Shown: positions 10,974 to 23,547 of the stretch, one piece after another
Layout: each line of letters begins with the position of its first letter
How positions within the stretch are numbered: position 1 is the stretch's first letter
Assembly: GCA_964019335.1 (NCBI GenBank)
Contig: OZ025715.1
Location: 431,621-495,620, forward strand
Source: Diplonema japonicum
Lineage: Eukaryota; Euglenozoa; Diplonemea; Diplonemida; Diplonemidae
DNA length: 64,000 bases
Direction: 5' to 3'
Translations under genes and position numbers: made by a program
The notes under the pieces: model-generated
What the model was told of the DNA's origin: nothing
The model's database searches: none
The model's input: only the letters and a program-made list of their open reading frames with translations

Positions 10974-11878
10974 ATTTATATACTCTTCTGAGATTGAAGA
11001 AAGTTAAAGATCCTGTGGGTGCTGTTTTTCGTTGGTGCATTGAAAGTGGGGGAAAAGAAATTCAAACTGCCACGCAAGGTAAACATTTTGGCTCTGCATA
11101 CGAGTTTGCACAAGGAATAAAGCCCTTCCAGGCAAACGTGATGATATGGAAAAAAAAGCAGGAGCTGCTACCCCCATATGTAAAAAGTTTCTTTCCCAGA
11201 AAAACTCCCGGACGGGAAAGTGTCCTGTTTTTTTCTTTCGGGAAAATTTCCGTCCGACATTATTTTTATTAATAAATTTTTTTTTGGTGTGAGGATACGC
11301 CTCACTAGGGGGTATAAAACTCTGAGTGCGCCCGATACAGAGAACCCATGTCTCATCTCATATGTTTTAACCCCGCCTTATTATGGGTACAAAGAAAAGT
11401 TGGGCCTCTTGCTCAAGGGGGATGTTAAGGAGGGACAAGAAAGAAAGAGTGTTGCAAGTGTCAGGTTAGTGCAGTTTAATTACGTCGTCTATTCTAGCAA
11501 TAGACCTTCTAGCAAAGTAGCACTTGAGGTTGGCTTGTGTTGAACTTGCTGGTGGCAGTCAAAAGTGCTGCCTTGTGGGGTACTTTCAGCTCCACCCTTT
11601 CCTGTGAATCAAGGCTACAGGTCAGCTTCCCCTTTCTCTGCCCCGGTGCAGCCCACACCTGATGAGGAGTGGGCTTGCACATTCCTCAAAGTGGCACTGT
11701 TTCTATGTATGCGAATGATTTTTTTTTTCTCTGCTTTCTATTTCTTTCTCGTTATTACTCGGTTTGTCTTTTTTCCCCCCAGCGTCGATTTCCCCAGCAA
11801 TTGACAATACATATCAGGTAGGGGCGAGGCAAACCACCCCCATTTCCCCCGAGGGAACACCGAAACTTATAAAAAGAA
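10974..11878. other. Intergenic region between adaptin copies 2 and 3
   Basis: Apart from the second foldback copy I see no convincing gene; the short open frames here lack family motifs or clean splice structure. T-rich stretches at 11700-11780, followed by a run of C and AG, precede adaptin copy 3. Confidence 0.5.
11201..11262. repeat. Second, degraded copy of the foldback element
   Basis: It shows the same order as the 10891 element: CCCGGACGG then a T-rich loop, then TTTCCGTCCGACATTAT. The outer ACTGTAAAAC arm is not intact. It lies about 300 bp from the first copy in the same orientation. Confidence 0.6.
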
Positions 11879-14813
11879 ATGGCGAAGTTTAGTAAAACAA
11901 AAACTGGAAAGGACCTGGGGTCGAAGCAGTTCTTCGACCTCATCAGGTCCATAGGGGAGGCGAAGTCCAAGCAAGAAGAAGATAAAATCATTGCACGGGA
12001 AATCGCTGTGCTGAAGAGCAAGATGGGCGAGAAGGACGTCGACAAGAAGCAGATGAAGGAATACGTCGTGAGGCTGCTGTACTGCGAGATGCTCGGTTCC
12101 AACGCCGAATTTGGTTACATATTTTGCGTAAACTTAATCGCCTCTTCCGATCTACTGCAAAAGCGGACAGGGTATCTGGCTGTTCAGCTTACAATATCAC
12201 CTGACTGTGACTTGCTGTACTTGATCGTGTCAGCCATTCAGAAGGATCTGAAGTCCACTAATTCTCTTGACGTGTGCTGCGCACTGAACGCCGCCACGAA
12301 ACTCATCAACGCAGAGCTGATGCCGTGTCTCATCCAAGACGTCCAGAACTGCCTCAAGCACCAGTCTGCACTGGTGAGGAAAAAGGCAATCGTTTGCATC
12401 CACGCCTTCTGGAGAAAGGATGAAATGGGCATCGGCGATAACAAACAATACCAGCAGGTCCTCTGCGACAAGGACCCTGCTGTTATGGCATGCACCTTGA
12501 GCTTCCTTCAGGACCTCTGCTGCCTCAACCCCGAGGAGAACAAGCACCTTGTGTCCTCTTTTGTCTCCATCCTGCGCCAGATCTGCGAACACCGTCTCAC
12601 GAAGGAATACGACTACCACAGAATACCCGCCCCATGGATTCAGATCAAGCTGCTGAAGCTCTTAGCCATCCTCTGCCACCAGGATGTTGAGAGGTCGAAG
12701 CAGGCGTATATTGTGCTTGGTGAAGTGATGAAGCGGGCGGACTCCGGGCTCCCCATCGGCCACGCTGTCATCTTCGAGTGTGTGAAGACCATCACATGTC
12801 TTGTGCCCGCACCAGAGCTCATCGAGTCTGCAGCCGATGCCATCTCCAAGTTCCTATCCTCGCCAAACCCTAACCTCAAGTACCTCGGCATCACATCTCT
12901 GTCGCGCATTGTCCTCATCAACCCTATCTACGCGAAGGAGCACAGAGACGTTGTCATGGGCTGCCTGGAGGACCATGACGGGACCATCAAGAGGAAAACC
13001 CTCGACCTGCTATACGCCATGACGAACCAGGACAGCGTCGAGGTCATCGTAGCAAGGCTGGCCAGGTTCCTGGCGGCAGCGCACGATGTGTATTTGAAGT
13101 CGGACCTGGTGACGAACATCAGCGACCTGGCGTACAAATACTACCCCACGATGGAGTGGTACATCCAGACAATGAACAATGTCATCAAGCTGGGGGAGCA
13201 GTTCGTGGACAACCAGACGGTGCAGGGCATGCTCAAGATGATTGCAGAGGGCTCTGAAGAGCTTAGCGAAGAGGAGAACGAGGAGTTCAGAGTACACGCG
13301 GTGGAGTCGTACTATGAGCTGCTGGACACGAGTGACAAGCTGCCCGAGACTCTGGTGCAGATCATCTCGTGGGTGCTGGGTGAGTACGGGTTCATGTCCC
13401 AGGAATATAGCCAGGACGACATCACCGACAAGCTGTGCGACCTGCTTGAGAAGTCACCCGACAACGACACCAGGGGCTACGTATGCGTGACACCCAACAC
13501 CACACCACAACTCAACACAACAACACAACAGATCATCACAGCGCTGATGAAACTCACAGCGCAAGTCACACCGGTCCCCGACCACGTTCTGGAGCTTGTT
13601 GCATCTTTTAAGTATGTCACATTTCCATCCAGCCACTTTGTGCAGGTCTTCCGGAAGCTTGGCGCTCCAGCAGCGTTGCTACGAGTTCCTCGAGCTGGCA
13701 AACTATGGTGGCCTCATGTCAGGTGTTCTACCTTTAGACGGGTGCTGCGAGATCCTTGAGGTTGACCAAGGTATGGCAAATGCGTTCACCTTCCACTCAC
13801 TCAGACCTCTCATTCCTCGATGCTGTTGTGAGCTCAGCCCTAGCACGTGGTGCGAAAGACTACAGGAAGAACTACTTCCAGACCCTTGGGCAAGAGGAAC
13901 AAGTTGCGGTATGAGTGTTGCAGGACGTGTTAACCTCAACAACAACAACAGACGCTCAAGACCGCAGTGTACGTGAACCCCATGGACAAGACGGGTGTCA
14001 CGGAAGAGGCGGCGGCAGTGGTGGTCAAGGAGACAGAGCTGGCGTTGAACGTGACAGAGTCGAAGTGGAACAAGAAGATGCTTGAGCCGCAGAAAGAGGA
14101 TGACGCTCCTGTGGAGCAGCAAGAGGACTATGAAGATGACGAAGAAGAGATGAGCCCCACGCATGACGCGAACAACGGGCTGGAGGCTGAGGATGGGGAG
14201 AAGAAGAAGAAGAAGAAGAAGAGCAAACAGGACAGGCTTGCAACTATCTTTGACAAGCCTGCGGGGAAGAAGACGGTAAAGAAGGGGACGAAGAAGGTAC
14301 GTAACACTTTTCTTACGTTGTTGCATTCCACACAGAAGAAGACTAGCGAGGCGGCGTCCCCGCAGAGCGACATACATGACGGGAACGGGAGGGCGGCCTC
14401 GCCGCCTAGTGCGCAGCTTGGGGTGCCGGGGCTGAAGGAGCAGCTTGTACCATCTGTTGGTGAACTGACGATGGCAAACTTCGAAAAGACTTGGAAGTCC
14501 CACCCAGCTGAAGGGTCTGGCGCACTCGCGATCCCCCCTGGGATTGACGTGGACACCATGGCGGACCGTATCATGGAGGTCAGCAACATCGTAAAGGTAT
14601 CCCTCTCTTCCTTTTTTTTAAACGCACAAATGAACCCGCCAACAGATTCAAACTATCGGAACCCAATTCGTTGCAGCCGCCCGTCACAACTCCGGTTTCG
14701 TACTGTGCCACTTCCAAATCGATTCCACTACCTTCTCCATTAAAGTCCGCAGCATGATGCCTGACCTGACTGCTGCTGTCGTGCAACACCTCCAATCCTC
14801 CATCTTGGGATGA
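11879..14813 (+). CDS. AP4E1: AP-4 complex large subunit epsilon (complete)
   Basis: Seven exons, with introns 13481-13531, 13612-13645, 13771-13804, 13909-13951, 14297-14335 and 14597-14645, give 894 residues with exact phase. The trunk shows VRLLYCEMLG, KRTGYLAVQ, VPAPWIQIKLLKLLAIL, NPNLKYLGI, KRKTLDLLYAMTN and WYIQTMNNVIKLG, and SWVLGEYGF. Several of these match AP-4 epsilon better than other adaptins. A DLSFLDAVVSSAL segment in the hinge also resembles the epsilon family. The hinge is acidic and Lys-rich; a short ear-like domain closes the protein. AP-4 epsilon pairs with beta-4, mu-4 and sigma-4 in a non-clathrin coat at the trans-Golgi. Human epsilon has 1,137 residues, so the hinge/ear is shorter here. 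Two truncated paralogs lie just upstream. All introns are in the 3' half, which the truncated copies lack. Confidence 0.85.
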
Positions 14814-15878
14814 TCCCAAAGAAGAAGAAGAAGAAGAAGGAAATGATGTAAATGAACAAAGGAATCCACCCCCCCTTTTATTTAAGTGTTTTCATTTGTA
14901 TTTTTTTCTTTCCCCCTTTTTAGTGTGTTCTTATTTTTTTTGCGTACTCCCCCGTCCTTCCACGCCCCCCCCCCTTTTTTTTTCTCTCCGCCCGCAATAC
15001 TTAAGAAATAAAAAAGAAAAAACAAGAAGAAAAAACCAGAAAAAAAGAAAAGGATTTTTATTTGTCCCATTCATTCTCTTTCCGTGTTCTTTTTTTTTAT
15101 TATTGAGGGATACAGGAAGGGTGTTTTTTTGCAGGAGAGAGGGGGGGGGGGGGGGGGGGAGGGGGAGAAAAAGATAGAAGAAAATCCATAACATATTTAA
15201 TTATACTGTATTCATTGGTACTTAGCAGTACAAACTCAGTTTCTTGTGATGAGATCTCAAAGAGAGTGGCAGGTCGAAGAAGAACGGGCAAAAGCTGCCA
15301 CTTTATTCTTAATTCTCTTTTTTACGTAAATGTACACCAGCGGTGACCGAAGATAATGCTCCAATAAGGGGGTATTAAAATTAAAAAGTAGCATTGATAT
15401 CCACTCAATTTTTTTTTCCGTGCTACCTTCTATTTTTCTTTCTTTTCCTTTCCCTGATCTGTTTTTTATTTTTGTGTTCACTTTTTTTATTTTCTGCTTC
15501 GTCTACCAAGGGGTGCAAAAAAAGAAAAAGTGGGGGAGGGGGATATGTGTGTGGTTTTTTTTGTTTTGATTTCTTCTTCCCTATTTCTTTTTTTTTCCCC
15601 CCCAAATGTGGAAGGAGAGAGAAATGTAGCAAAATAGAGAAGGAAAGAAAGAAGAAAACAAAAGAAACATGGGCCAAGCTTTTTTTTTTTTATAGAAAGG
15701 ACGCGTATCAGCAGTTTGGGTATCGTGTTTCGTTTCTTTTATTATTATCTTTTGAGCTTTTTTTTTTTCTCCCCCCCTCACCCCGTTTCTTCTATTCTTT
15801 GCTTAAAACGTTATTGTGTGTTCCTGCCACTTCCTTGAGGGAGAAAAGAAGACCCAGCCACAGGTTTCTTTTGAAGGC
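14814..15878. other. Long pyrimidine/homopolymer-rich intergenic region
   Basis: About 1.06 kb with no supported gene. It holds many T tracts, a run of 19 G at 15141-15159 and long C/T stretches up to 15800. The open frames inside are low-complexity Phe/Lys/Pro strings. The sequence before the next start is pyrimidine-rich, as expected of a 3' splice acceptor region. Confidence 0.55.
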
Positions 15879-18800
15879 ATGGCTTCAGAAGAAGAGAAGA
15901 AAATGGAGTACATCTTGGGGAGGGCGGACCCGCAACTGGCGGGGAAGGGTAGGCGGTTACTCGAAGGAGGCAATGCAAGAGAGGTATACGCGAGAATTGA
16001 ACGGGAGTACCGTACTGTGCTGCCTACCCTGTACGATGCACTGCAGGGGTTCTATCAGAATGTGGTTGGGAAGAGGCGGCAGGACGTTACTTCCGTACTA
16101 GACACGTGGCGTGGGTCAGAGGCCGACCTCATCGTGGCACTCTCTGCTAAGTACAAGTCAGACTACTTCTATGAACGATATCCCCGTCTCTTGCAGCACT
16201 TAGACGTCTCCAGCAACACGAAAGCAAGGACCCCCAAGGAAGGCAGGATGCCGCAGCACGTGAAGATCCAAATCCTCGACATGTTCTCCAGCAAGGCGCC
16301 CCACAAGCTTCCCGAAGTCAAGCGTCTCCTCCGCAAGCACGACGGCAAAGGCGGTCCTCTCCTCCTCTCAAAGCTCAAGTCCTGCTGGGAGAAGGACTAC
16401 GTCACTGTTACAAAGCTTGCCGATACTTTCATGAACACACCCGACTCCGATATCACGCGTGAGCTAGACGCCGAGCAGGCCGAGCTCCTCTCTTCTCTTA
16501 AGACGCTCGTTTCACCAAAAGGCACCCGTGCGCTGTCACCTGCTAGAAGGGACGCCTCGGAGTACTTTAACTCGGCACGAACTACTCTCGAACGGCAGAA
16601 CACCGATCTGCGAAACGAGCTTGCTGTGGTCAACAAGGAGAACGCGACTCTCAAAGCCACCCTCAAAGCCGTCAAGAAGAACTACATTGCGAACAGCAAC
16701 CAGAAGTACCACCACCTGCGGCGGGAGCCTTCTCTGAATGCGCGGATGCTTGGCGAGCTCACACCTGGCGAGATGGTTGAGGTCAGCACTGTCGTGTCAA
16801 CAGAGTCGGGAAGCTGGGGAGTGATAGAAGGGCGGGAGGGATGGGCTCTGATGAAGGGGGTTGACAACGTGGAGTACTTCCAAGTAGTTGATGACAAGCA
16901 CAGAGGTTTCGGTCAGATTCAGAGTCACAACACACAACAGCCAAAGGGGGGAAGTAGGAGTCGGAGCAAGAGCCCCATACCATCCCCCTACAAGCATTCT
17001 CCTACCTTCGCTGAGTCACCTAAACGACGTCAGTACCTACCGATCCCGAGTCCTATCTTCCATGTGAACACCCCTGTGTACAGCGACCAGACCCCGCCTT
17101 TGCCTATGCCTTTTACCCCTGTGCCTCTTATGCCACCCACGCCTATTCCCATCCCTGCACCGCCAGCCGCCACGCAAATAACCCCCAGCACCGTGCAGCC
17201 AGCACCCAGCCCCAGCCCTAACTACGTCCTTCAAAGCGATATCACGAAAATTAACGCCATGCTGACACCAGATGTGATCTCTGAGGCGAATACGGCCCAG
17301 AGGAGTACATCTCAGCTTTCCGAGTCCCTTCCTGCTGAGAGTGAAATCAGGGCGCCTAGTGCCGCCAGCTCGCATCCGCTGAGCAGAGCATCGAGGAAGT
17401 CGCATCCCCTCAAGCGAAAAGTCACTGAGGACAATCTTGATGAGTTCATCAACTCGTGCATGAAGGACTCGCCTGGCCCACTGGTGGAATCACGCCCAAG
17501 CAGCAAGGACCAGCAGGCACCTGTATTGTTGAAATCGGTACAAGCAACGCCTATAGTAAGTACCCTGCTGCAAAGTCAGCCACCTACACCCGCGCAGGAA
17601 GCAGTACAGCCAGCTCCGGCGTCCTCTGAACCGCAGTTGATGCAGAAAGTGTCTCAAAATGGTGTTGTTCCATGCACACCCCATAGCACACCCGTGCAGG
17701 GCATGCTGCAGTCGACACAGGTCTCGTTCGCCCAGGCCCCCGAGCAGTTACTGCAACCACACAACAAAGTGTCTGTCAGGGGGACTGAGGGGCCAAGATT
17801 CAACTCGCACCCTGTGACCGCGAAGCCTATTGCGATGTCTGACGCACTACAGCAGCTCGTGCAGCCTGTCCTCTACGACAGCAGGGGACCTCTAGCTCAG
17901 AGCACGAACAGTCACCCTCTGATGGCATCACACAAGGGTGACTCTAGGTCACCGGAGGATCTGCCTATTTCAGTTGTGGGTCCTACTCAAGAAGAGAGCA
18001 TCACAAGGCAACCGACGCCCCTCACACAGTCTCCACAAGCGATGCCTTTGAGCACGCAAGAGCAACTCGTTCAGAATGCCTCGAAGTTATGGCATCCCTC
18101 ACGCCCCCAGTCTCAACAGCCGCCCTCTGTGCAACAGGTCTCTTCAGAGCAGCCCCTACAAAAGCTTCAAGAGTTACAACGTGTTCCCACGCAGCAGCAA
18201 TCCCTCCCTGTGCAGTTTTCTCTGATGTCTGCACCGCAGCCATTGCAACAGCCACCCAAGTCTGCACCGCAGCCATCGCAACAGCCACCCAAGTCTGGAA
18301 ATACAGTGATATCAGTACAGCAATCACAGCCCATTCAGCAAGTGTCGCTCGCAAATGAAGTCGCCGTGCAGCGTCAGCAGACATCTCAGGTGGAACCAGT
18401 TTCTCAGTTGCAACCAGCTTCACAGGCGATACCGACAGACGACCCTGTGCACCCGCTGCAGTCAATTTCTGTGAAACAATCATCAATTGTGCACAATGAT
18501 TCTCTGGTTCGATCAGTTCCTCCGCAGCAGCCGCTCGTGCAACAGACGGATACCATGCAGCAGCAGTCTCTTCCCGTACAGCAGACGTCCGTTGTACAAT
18601 CAATACCAGCACCTGCGGCACTCACGTCGTTACCAGTAAAGCAAGCCTCTGTAACCGACCCTGTTCAGGAGCTTCAGTTGCCTGTACGCCAGTCGGCCCC
18701 TGTGCAACAGCAGAAGTCTGCAGTTCAGCAGTCAGTGCAATCTGCGGTCCCTGTGCAGCTATCATTCCCTACGAAGCGCGCTTCAGTTCCTGCCCCTCTG

Positions 18801-19536
18801 TCTGTTGTGCAACAACCATCGCAAGACCCTTCTGAGGCGCAACCATCAGCGCCTGCGCAACAAAGGTCCTTTCCTGTACAACCTACTTCCAATGCCCACC
18901 AGTCACAACCGCTTCCCGTTACACCGACGTTTTCTGCAAAACATTCGGTAGCAAGTGAGCAGCCCTTGCATCAGCTGTCGGTGCCTGTCAGTGCCAAGGT
19001 GTCGCAGCCTATGCACCGGTTGTCAGCACCATTCGAGCCCCCTGTTCAGACTCAAGCAATGTCGGCCTTCGGGCAGCCTCTTGACAAAGTGTCGTCAGGG
19101 CAGCAGTTTTCAAGGGCGCCGCATAACTCCGGTGCGCTATCTGACAAGTCTCTGTCTGTAGCACAGGCACCCCCATCCGAGGCTCAGCCTGGACAGGTGC
19201 CCAACTTTGGTGCTCCATTTAGAGCACCGTCTGCTCCGCCTTCCGGACAAAGTGTCCGACCGCAGCCCCCGTCGCAGCCTAGGTATGAAAGGTCATATAA
19301 CGTAGCAACATTTGTAGAAGCGTCAGAACGGTGTCGGTGCCTATGTTGAACAGCGAGGAAACCATTTCCAGACTGGACATCATGGGGGAGGAGAGCAAGT
19401 TACGAACACAGGTATGTTGTGCCTCACTGTTTGTTACCCATCACAGATAATGTCGGAATGCAGCAGAACAAAATTTGGCATGCGGTCAAGGGCCTCAAGC
19501 ATCAAGAGCAAAACCTCCTCCATTAGACTTGTTTGA
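15879..19536 (+). CDS. SH3-like domain protein with long Gln/Pro-rich tail
   Basis: Two 35-nt introns, 19283-19317 and 19412-19446, complete a 1,195-residue protein ending at TGA 19534-19536. Residues 1-200 contain helical segments of the kind seen in protist proteins with repeated 'LxxxY...V...L..W.G.E.DL...L..KY' patterns. A coiled coil follows at about 225-280, then an SH3b-like fold near 287-355 (LTPGEMVEV...GSWGVIEGREGWALM). From about 360 to 1,140 the chain is low-complexity Gln, Pro, Ser and Val, with QQ and VQ repeats and a 30-bp tandem duplication near 18230-18295. The last exons give a short basic tail. The architecture suggests a cytoplasmic scaffold or condensate-forming protein; no enzyme motif is present. 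Function unknown. Confidence 0.75.
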
Positions 19537-19648
19537 TATGTATACTTATCCTGTTTATTGGCGCGCTCGCCAGCCTGTATTTTCGTTTGTTTTTTAGTTA
19601 CTTGGCTTGGCTCGTTCTGTGCCTCACTTCAACAATGCGACAGGTAAA

Positions 19649-22516
19649 ATGAGTGATGACCAGAAAATACCGTCTTTCTGCAGTGAAGCGCAGGTCGCGG
19701 ACACGTACCGTTTTGCTGTGAAGGGGAAGGCACCGCAAGTATTCTACCAGCTCTTCGGCCCTCAAGTGGAGAGCATAGCTAAGGAGTACCTGCACACGAC
19801 TGCGGTTATCAAACAGGTGTGATATTCTGTGTTTGAGCGTTTTATTTTATTCTTGCTTGCAGGTCGGTGCGCATCAGATGATCAACATTTCGGCAAAGGT
19901 CTTTGTGCAGATGGTGTGGGACCTCATCAGGAACAAGGGGATGAAGGTATGTTTGACTGGGATGATGTGAAAACATAAACAGATTGAGCTGCATGAGATG
20001 ATCGGAAACACCTGGAAGTGCGTGCTGCAGGCGTCGCCTGGAAGGCTAGAGCAGTTTGAAGCTAGGTTCGGGAGTGTCCAGGTACAAGATGCTGGGTGCA
20101 TCGTTGCTATAATGTGGAAGGTGGACATGAATGGGTACATTACCTTCGGATGCGGGTACGTAAACCAGACACTTCGAGTCCTGGGCGTGGCAGAGTTTGT
20201 TGACAACGCAACGAATCTTACGAACTTAGAGTCCTTTTTACTTCAGATCGGAGCACGTGAGGCCATCATCTCGCAGCGGAAGGGACCCCTCGACACCACC
20301 GACATTAAAGTCCAGGACACGATACGCAATGCCAACGTGCACCTCGAGACGGAAGCGCCTAAGGTATTCGCACTTGGTGCCCTTTCTGATAGGCTCAAGT
20401 TCCTTCTCCGCGACGATTCGCATCATGAGGCCATGCAACTGAACATGGCCCCTTCATCGCTGTCCGCCATCATTACGCACCTGGAGCTCACGGCAGACGC
20501 CTGCAACGAGCAGCAGTTCACAATTCGCAAAGAAGATCTCTCGAAGTTCTTGAAGCTCGACCTTGCCGCGGTGAGAGCGCTTAACATTTTTGACGATGAG
20601 TCAGAGAATATCTCCAGAAGCAAAGGGTCGCTGTACTCGTTCCTCGACGAATGCAAGACACAGATGGGGAGGAGGGAACTCAGGTTGTGGCTCACGCAGC
20701 CTTTGCTGGACATCAAAGAAATCACCAGGCGGCAGGACATCGCATCTGTCTTCATCGACGACATGCTTCTAAGGGACGCGTTGCGGTCATCCGTCCTGAC
20801 AAAGGTACCTGACCTCGACAAGATACTCAAAAGGATCCAGCGGCAGAGGGCATCGCTCGCCGACTGCCTCAGCATAGGTAACTTCGTTTCTCTTATTCCA
20901 AAGATGCTTACCTTGCTGGAGGCCTACGGTGGGGAATATGCTGAACGGATTGAGTCCTACATGGCCACGATCCGTGGGGCAGCCGACACTTTCGGGGGCC
21001 TTGAATCTCTCATGTCAGAGTCTCTGGAAGTAGACGAGCACGACAAGCAGGTAAGGATTAAGGCTGATTTTGACGACTCACTGAAAGAGCTAGAAAACGA
21101 GAGGAAGGTTGTGCGCGATCAGATAAACGCAGAATTTAAGAAGGTCCTCCAGAAGTTGAAGCACACCGACAAAGAAGTGAAGTTGGAATGCAGCCAACAG
21201 CACGGGCACCACTTTAGAGCGACCAAGAAAGGCAGTAATGCAGTAAGCTCCAACAAACAGATGATCGTGGTATGTTGGCACCTATAGTTACCTAACACCC
21301 TGCAGATTGAATCGCGAAAAGACGGCGTCAAGTTCACCAGCCCTGGACTCAGCGATATCAATGTAGCGTGGAAGGACCTCTCGGAGAAGTATTCAGAACG
21401 ACAGGTATGAAGATTATTCAGCAGCAACTTACTTCAGACTGAACTGGAGAAATTGTTCAAGGAAACAGTGTCCACCTACCTAGAGCCCTTGGACAACATT
21501 GCCTTCATCATCGCTGAGATCGACATCTTTGTCGCCTTCGCCATTGTGTCAACGCGCCCTGGCGTGAAACCGTTCACTCGTCCCATGTATGTGTAACCTG
21601 GAAAAGGCAAATCAAACACAGCGTGCTGCCCATGCCGCAAGAGGGCCAGCCGAAGATATTGATGGCGAAGGCTGCACGCCACCCTCTGGTGGAGCAGCAG
21701 CTGGCGTTAAGGGGTGACAGTGAGTTCGTTGCGAATGACATCACGTTGGGCGGTGACAGCGCGTTGATGGCGCTGATCACAGGGCCCAACATGGGTGGGA
21801 AGTCTACGTACATCAGAACTGCTGGTGTGATGGTACTGCTGGCGCAGATAGGGATGATGGTGCCTGCGGACGAGATGACGATGACGCTGTGTGACATGGT
21901 GCTGGCGAGACTCGGGGCGGCTGACTTTATGTCGCGCGGTGTGAGTACCTTCATGGCGGAGATGCTTGAGACGAACGCTATTATCTCGAACGCTACCTCA
22001 AACAGCTTTGTGATCATCGACGAGCTGGGGCGGGGGACGTCCACGCACGACGGGTACGGCCTGGCCTGGGGCATCGCAGAGCACCTGGTGAACAACATCA
22101 AGTGCGTCACATTGTTTGCTACTCACTTCCACGAGCTTACGGTGATGGCAGACGAGTACCCTAAGGTCACAAACCTGCACGTCACTGCCGACACGTCCGG
22201 CAGCGAGCTCAAGATGCTGTACGAGGTGAAGAACGGCCCCTGCTCCAGGTCGTATGGTATTAACGTAGCGCAGATCACAAAGTTCCCCGAGCCTGTCATC
22301 GCTGCCGCAAAAAGAAAGACTGAGCTTCTTGAATCGATCAGCAACAAGCGTCCTCGTAGAGACACAGACGAGCAGCTCGACAAGTGTCTCATGACATGGC
22401 TCACCTCCTTCAACAACGCCCCCGCTGCTCCCGATGCCTACGCTGCGCTGCTCAAAGATATTGACACGCAGACTCCCTCCCACCCCCTCCTCAAGGAGCT
22501 CTTCGCATCCTCTTAG
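19649..22516 (+). CDS. MSH2: DNA mismatch repair protein MSH2
   Basis: Introns 19817-19862, 19947-19982, 21270-21305, 21405-21437 and 21587-21621 join six exons into 893 residues, close to the family's roughly 930. MSH2 pairs with MSH6 or MSH3 to recognise mismatches and small loops and is an ABC-type ATPase. Visible ATPase parts are Walker A TGPNMGGKSTY near base 21780, the signature segment GVSTFMAEMLE, Walker B VIIDELGRGTST and the following ATHFHEL histidine switch. The connector and lever regions read continuously in the 20-21 kb exon. The N-terminus lacks the F-x-E mismatch-binding pair of MSH6, as expected for MSH2. ATG 19649 follows a candidate acceptor AG at 19642-19643. Four of the five introns cluster at exon ends rather than inside ATPase motifs. 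Confidence 0.93.
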
Positions 22517-22710
22517 ATCTCTGTACATGTTTCTGTTTTTTTTTCGAAAAATCTTTTGATTGTTTTTTTTTCTCTTCTTGTCGCTTGCACAAATTGTTTC
22601 TTTTTTTTTTTTCTTTCTTCTTTTTTTTTCCTTTTCAATAATACTTTTCTTTTTTCATGTACCAAACCGCACCACCTCACCCTGCACAGCCATATCACAT
22701 CAAAAAGAAA

Positions 22711-23547
22711 ATGTTATCACCAGAAATAGAAGAGACGCTGAGGCGCAGCACCGTGATGCAGGAGATCTATGAGTATGTACCATTCCCACAAACACAAGCT
22801 TCACAGGGCGGTGGGTACGGTCCCGCAAGACTCGCTGATAGCAACAAGGCACGGGGTGATCGATCACGTGTTTGGGCCGCAGCCTATTTCGGAAATATTC
22901 AACTCGAAGGAGAGGCTCAGGCCGCACGCAAGCAGGGTGTTGACGGAGAACTACGATCCGTTCTACGTGTGGCAGGGGATGAACAGAGTGATCGGGACAG
23001 CGTGGCTGACAGGGATCGTGGTGGGTGGTGTGCAGGGGTTCTACGAAGGGCTTGCTGTAAGGCAGACCAAGTCATGGAGAACGGCATACCAGTCGCTGCA
23101 CTCGTTCAGTCGTACAAAAGGGCCGCTGAGGGCCAACCAGTTCGCCGCCATTGCCTTCACATTCTGTTTCTTCGAGGCCATCACACGTGACATGTCGATT
23201 CGCAATGAACGGTTGCTCGAGTTCGGTGAGCAGGGCATGATACTTGGGCGCGTGGGTTTCAAGGAACCGGAGAAGAAGTACGTGTGGCAAACCGACTCAA
23301 GGTACTGTGCTCCTATCGGTGCCGGTTCCGCTGCTCTGATGCTCCGTCTCGTCAAGGGTGGTGCAGGTGCGAAGGTAGGTGTCCTTGCCAGCAATGTTGT
23401 CCTCGCCTCCATGACCGGCCTCGCCTACGCGTATGTGATGGAAAGAAAAGAGCAATTTTTTTTAAAATCAAAACAAAAAAAAACAACTACAGCCACCTGT
23501 GGAATAAAGTAGACTACTTTGACATTGAGAGGAAGTTCATTGAATAG
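22711..23547 (+). CDS. TIM17/TIM22/TIM23-family mitochondrial inner membrane protein
   Basis: Introns 22773-22806 and 23431-23492 give a 246-residue protein. The second intron replaces a Lys-rich read-through by the sensible end HLWNKVDYFDIERKFIE. Features fitting the family are a soluble N-terminus with FGPQPISEIF, then about four hydrophobic segments rich in small residues: GTAWLTGIVVGGVQGFYEGL, FAAIAFTFCFFEAI, a Gly/Ala segment after 'APIGAGSAALML' and VGVLASNVVLASMTGLAYA. TIM23 and TIM17 form the presequence translocase; TIM22 inserts carriers. The sequence alone does not say which paralog this is, and NDUFA11-like proteins share the fold. An in-frame ATG at 22657 would add 18 residues. 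It lies before a CACAG at 22684-22688, so 22711 is preferred. Confidence 0.68.

Noticed and set aside
22657-22710. Upstream in-frame ATG of the TIM-family gene
   Set aside because: It precedes a CACAG acceptor-like site, so it would be lost from a trans-spliced mRNA; the 22711 start is simpler.
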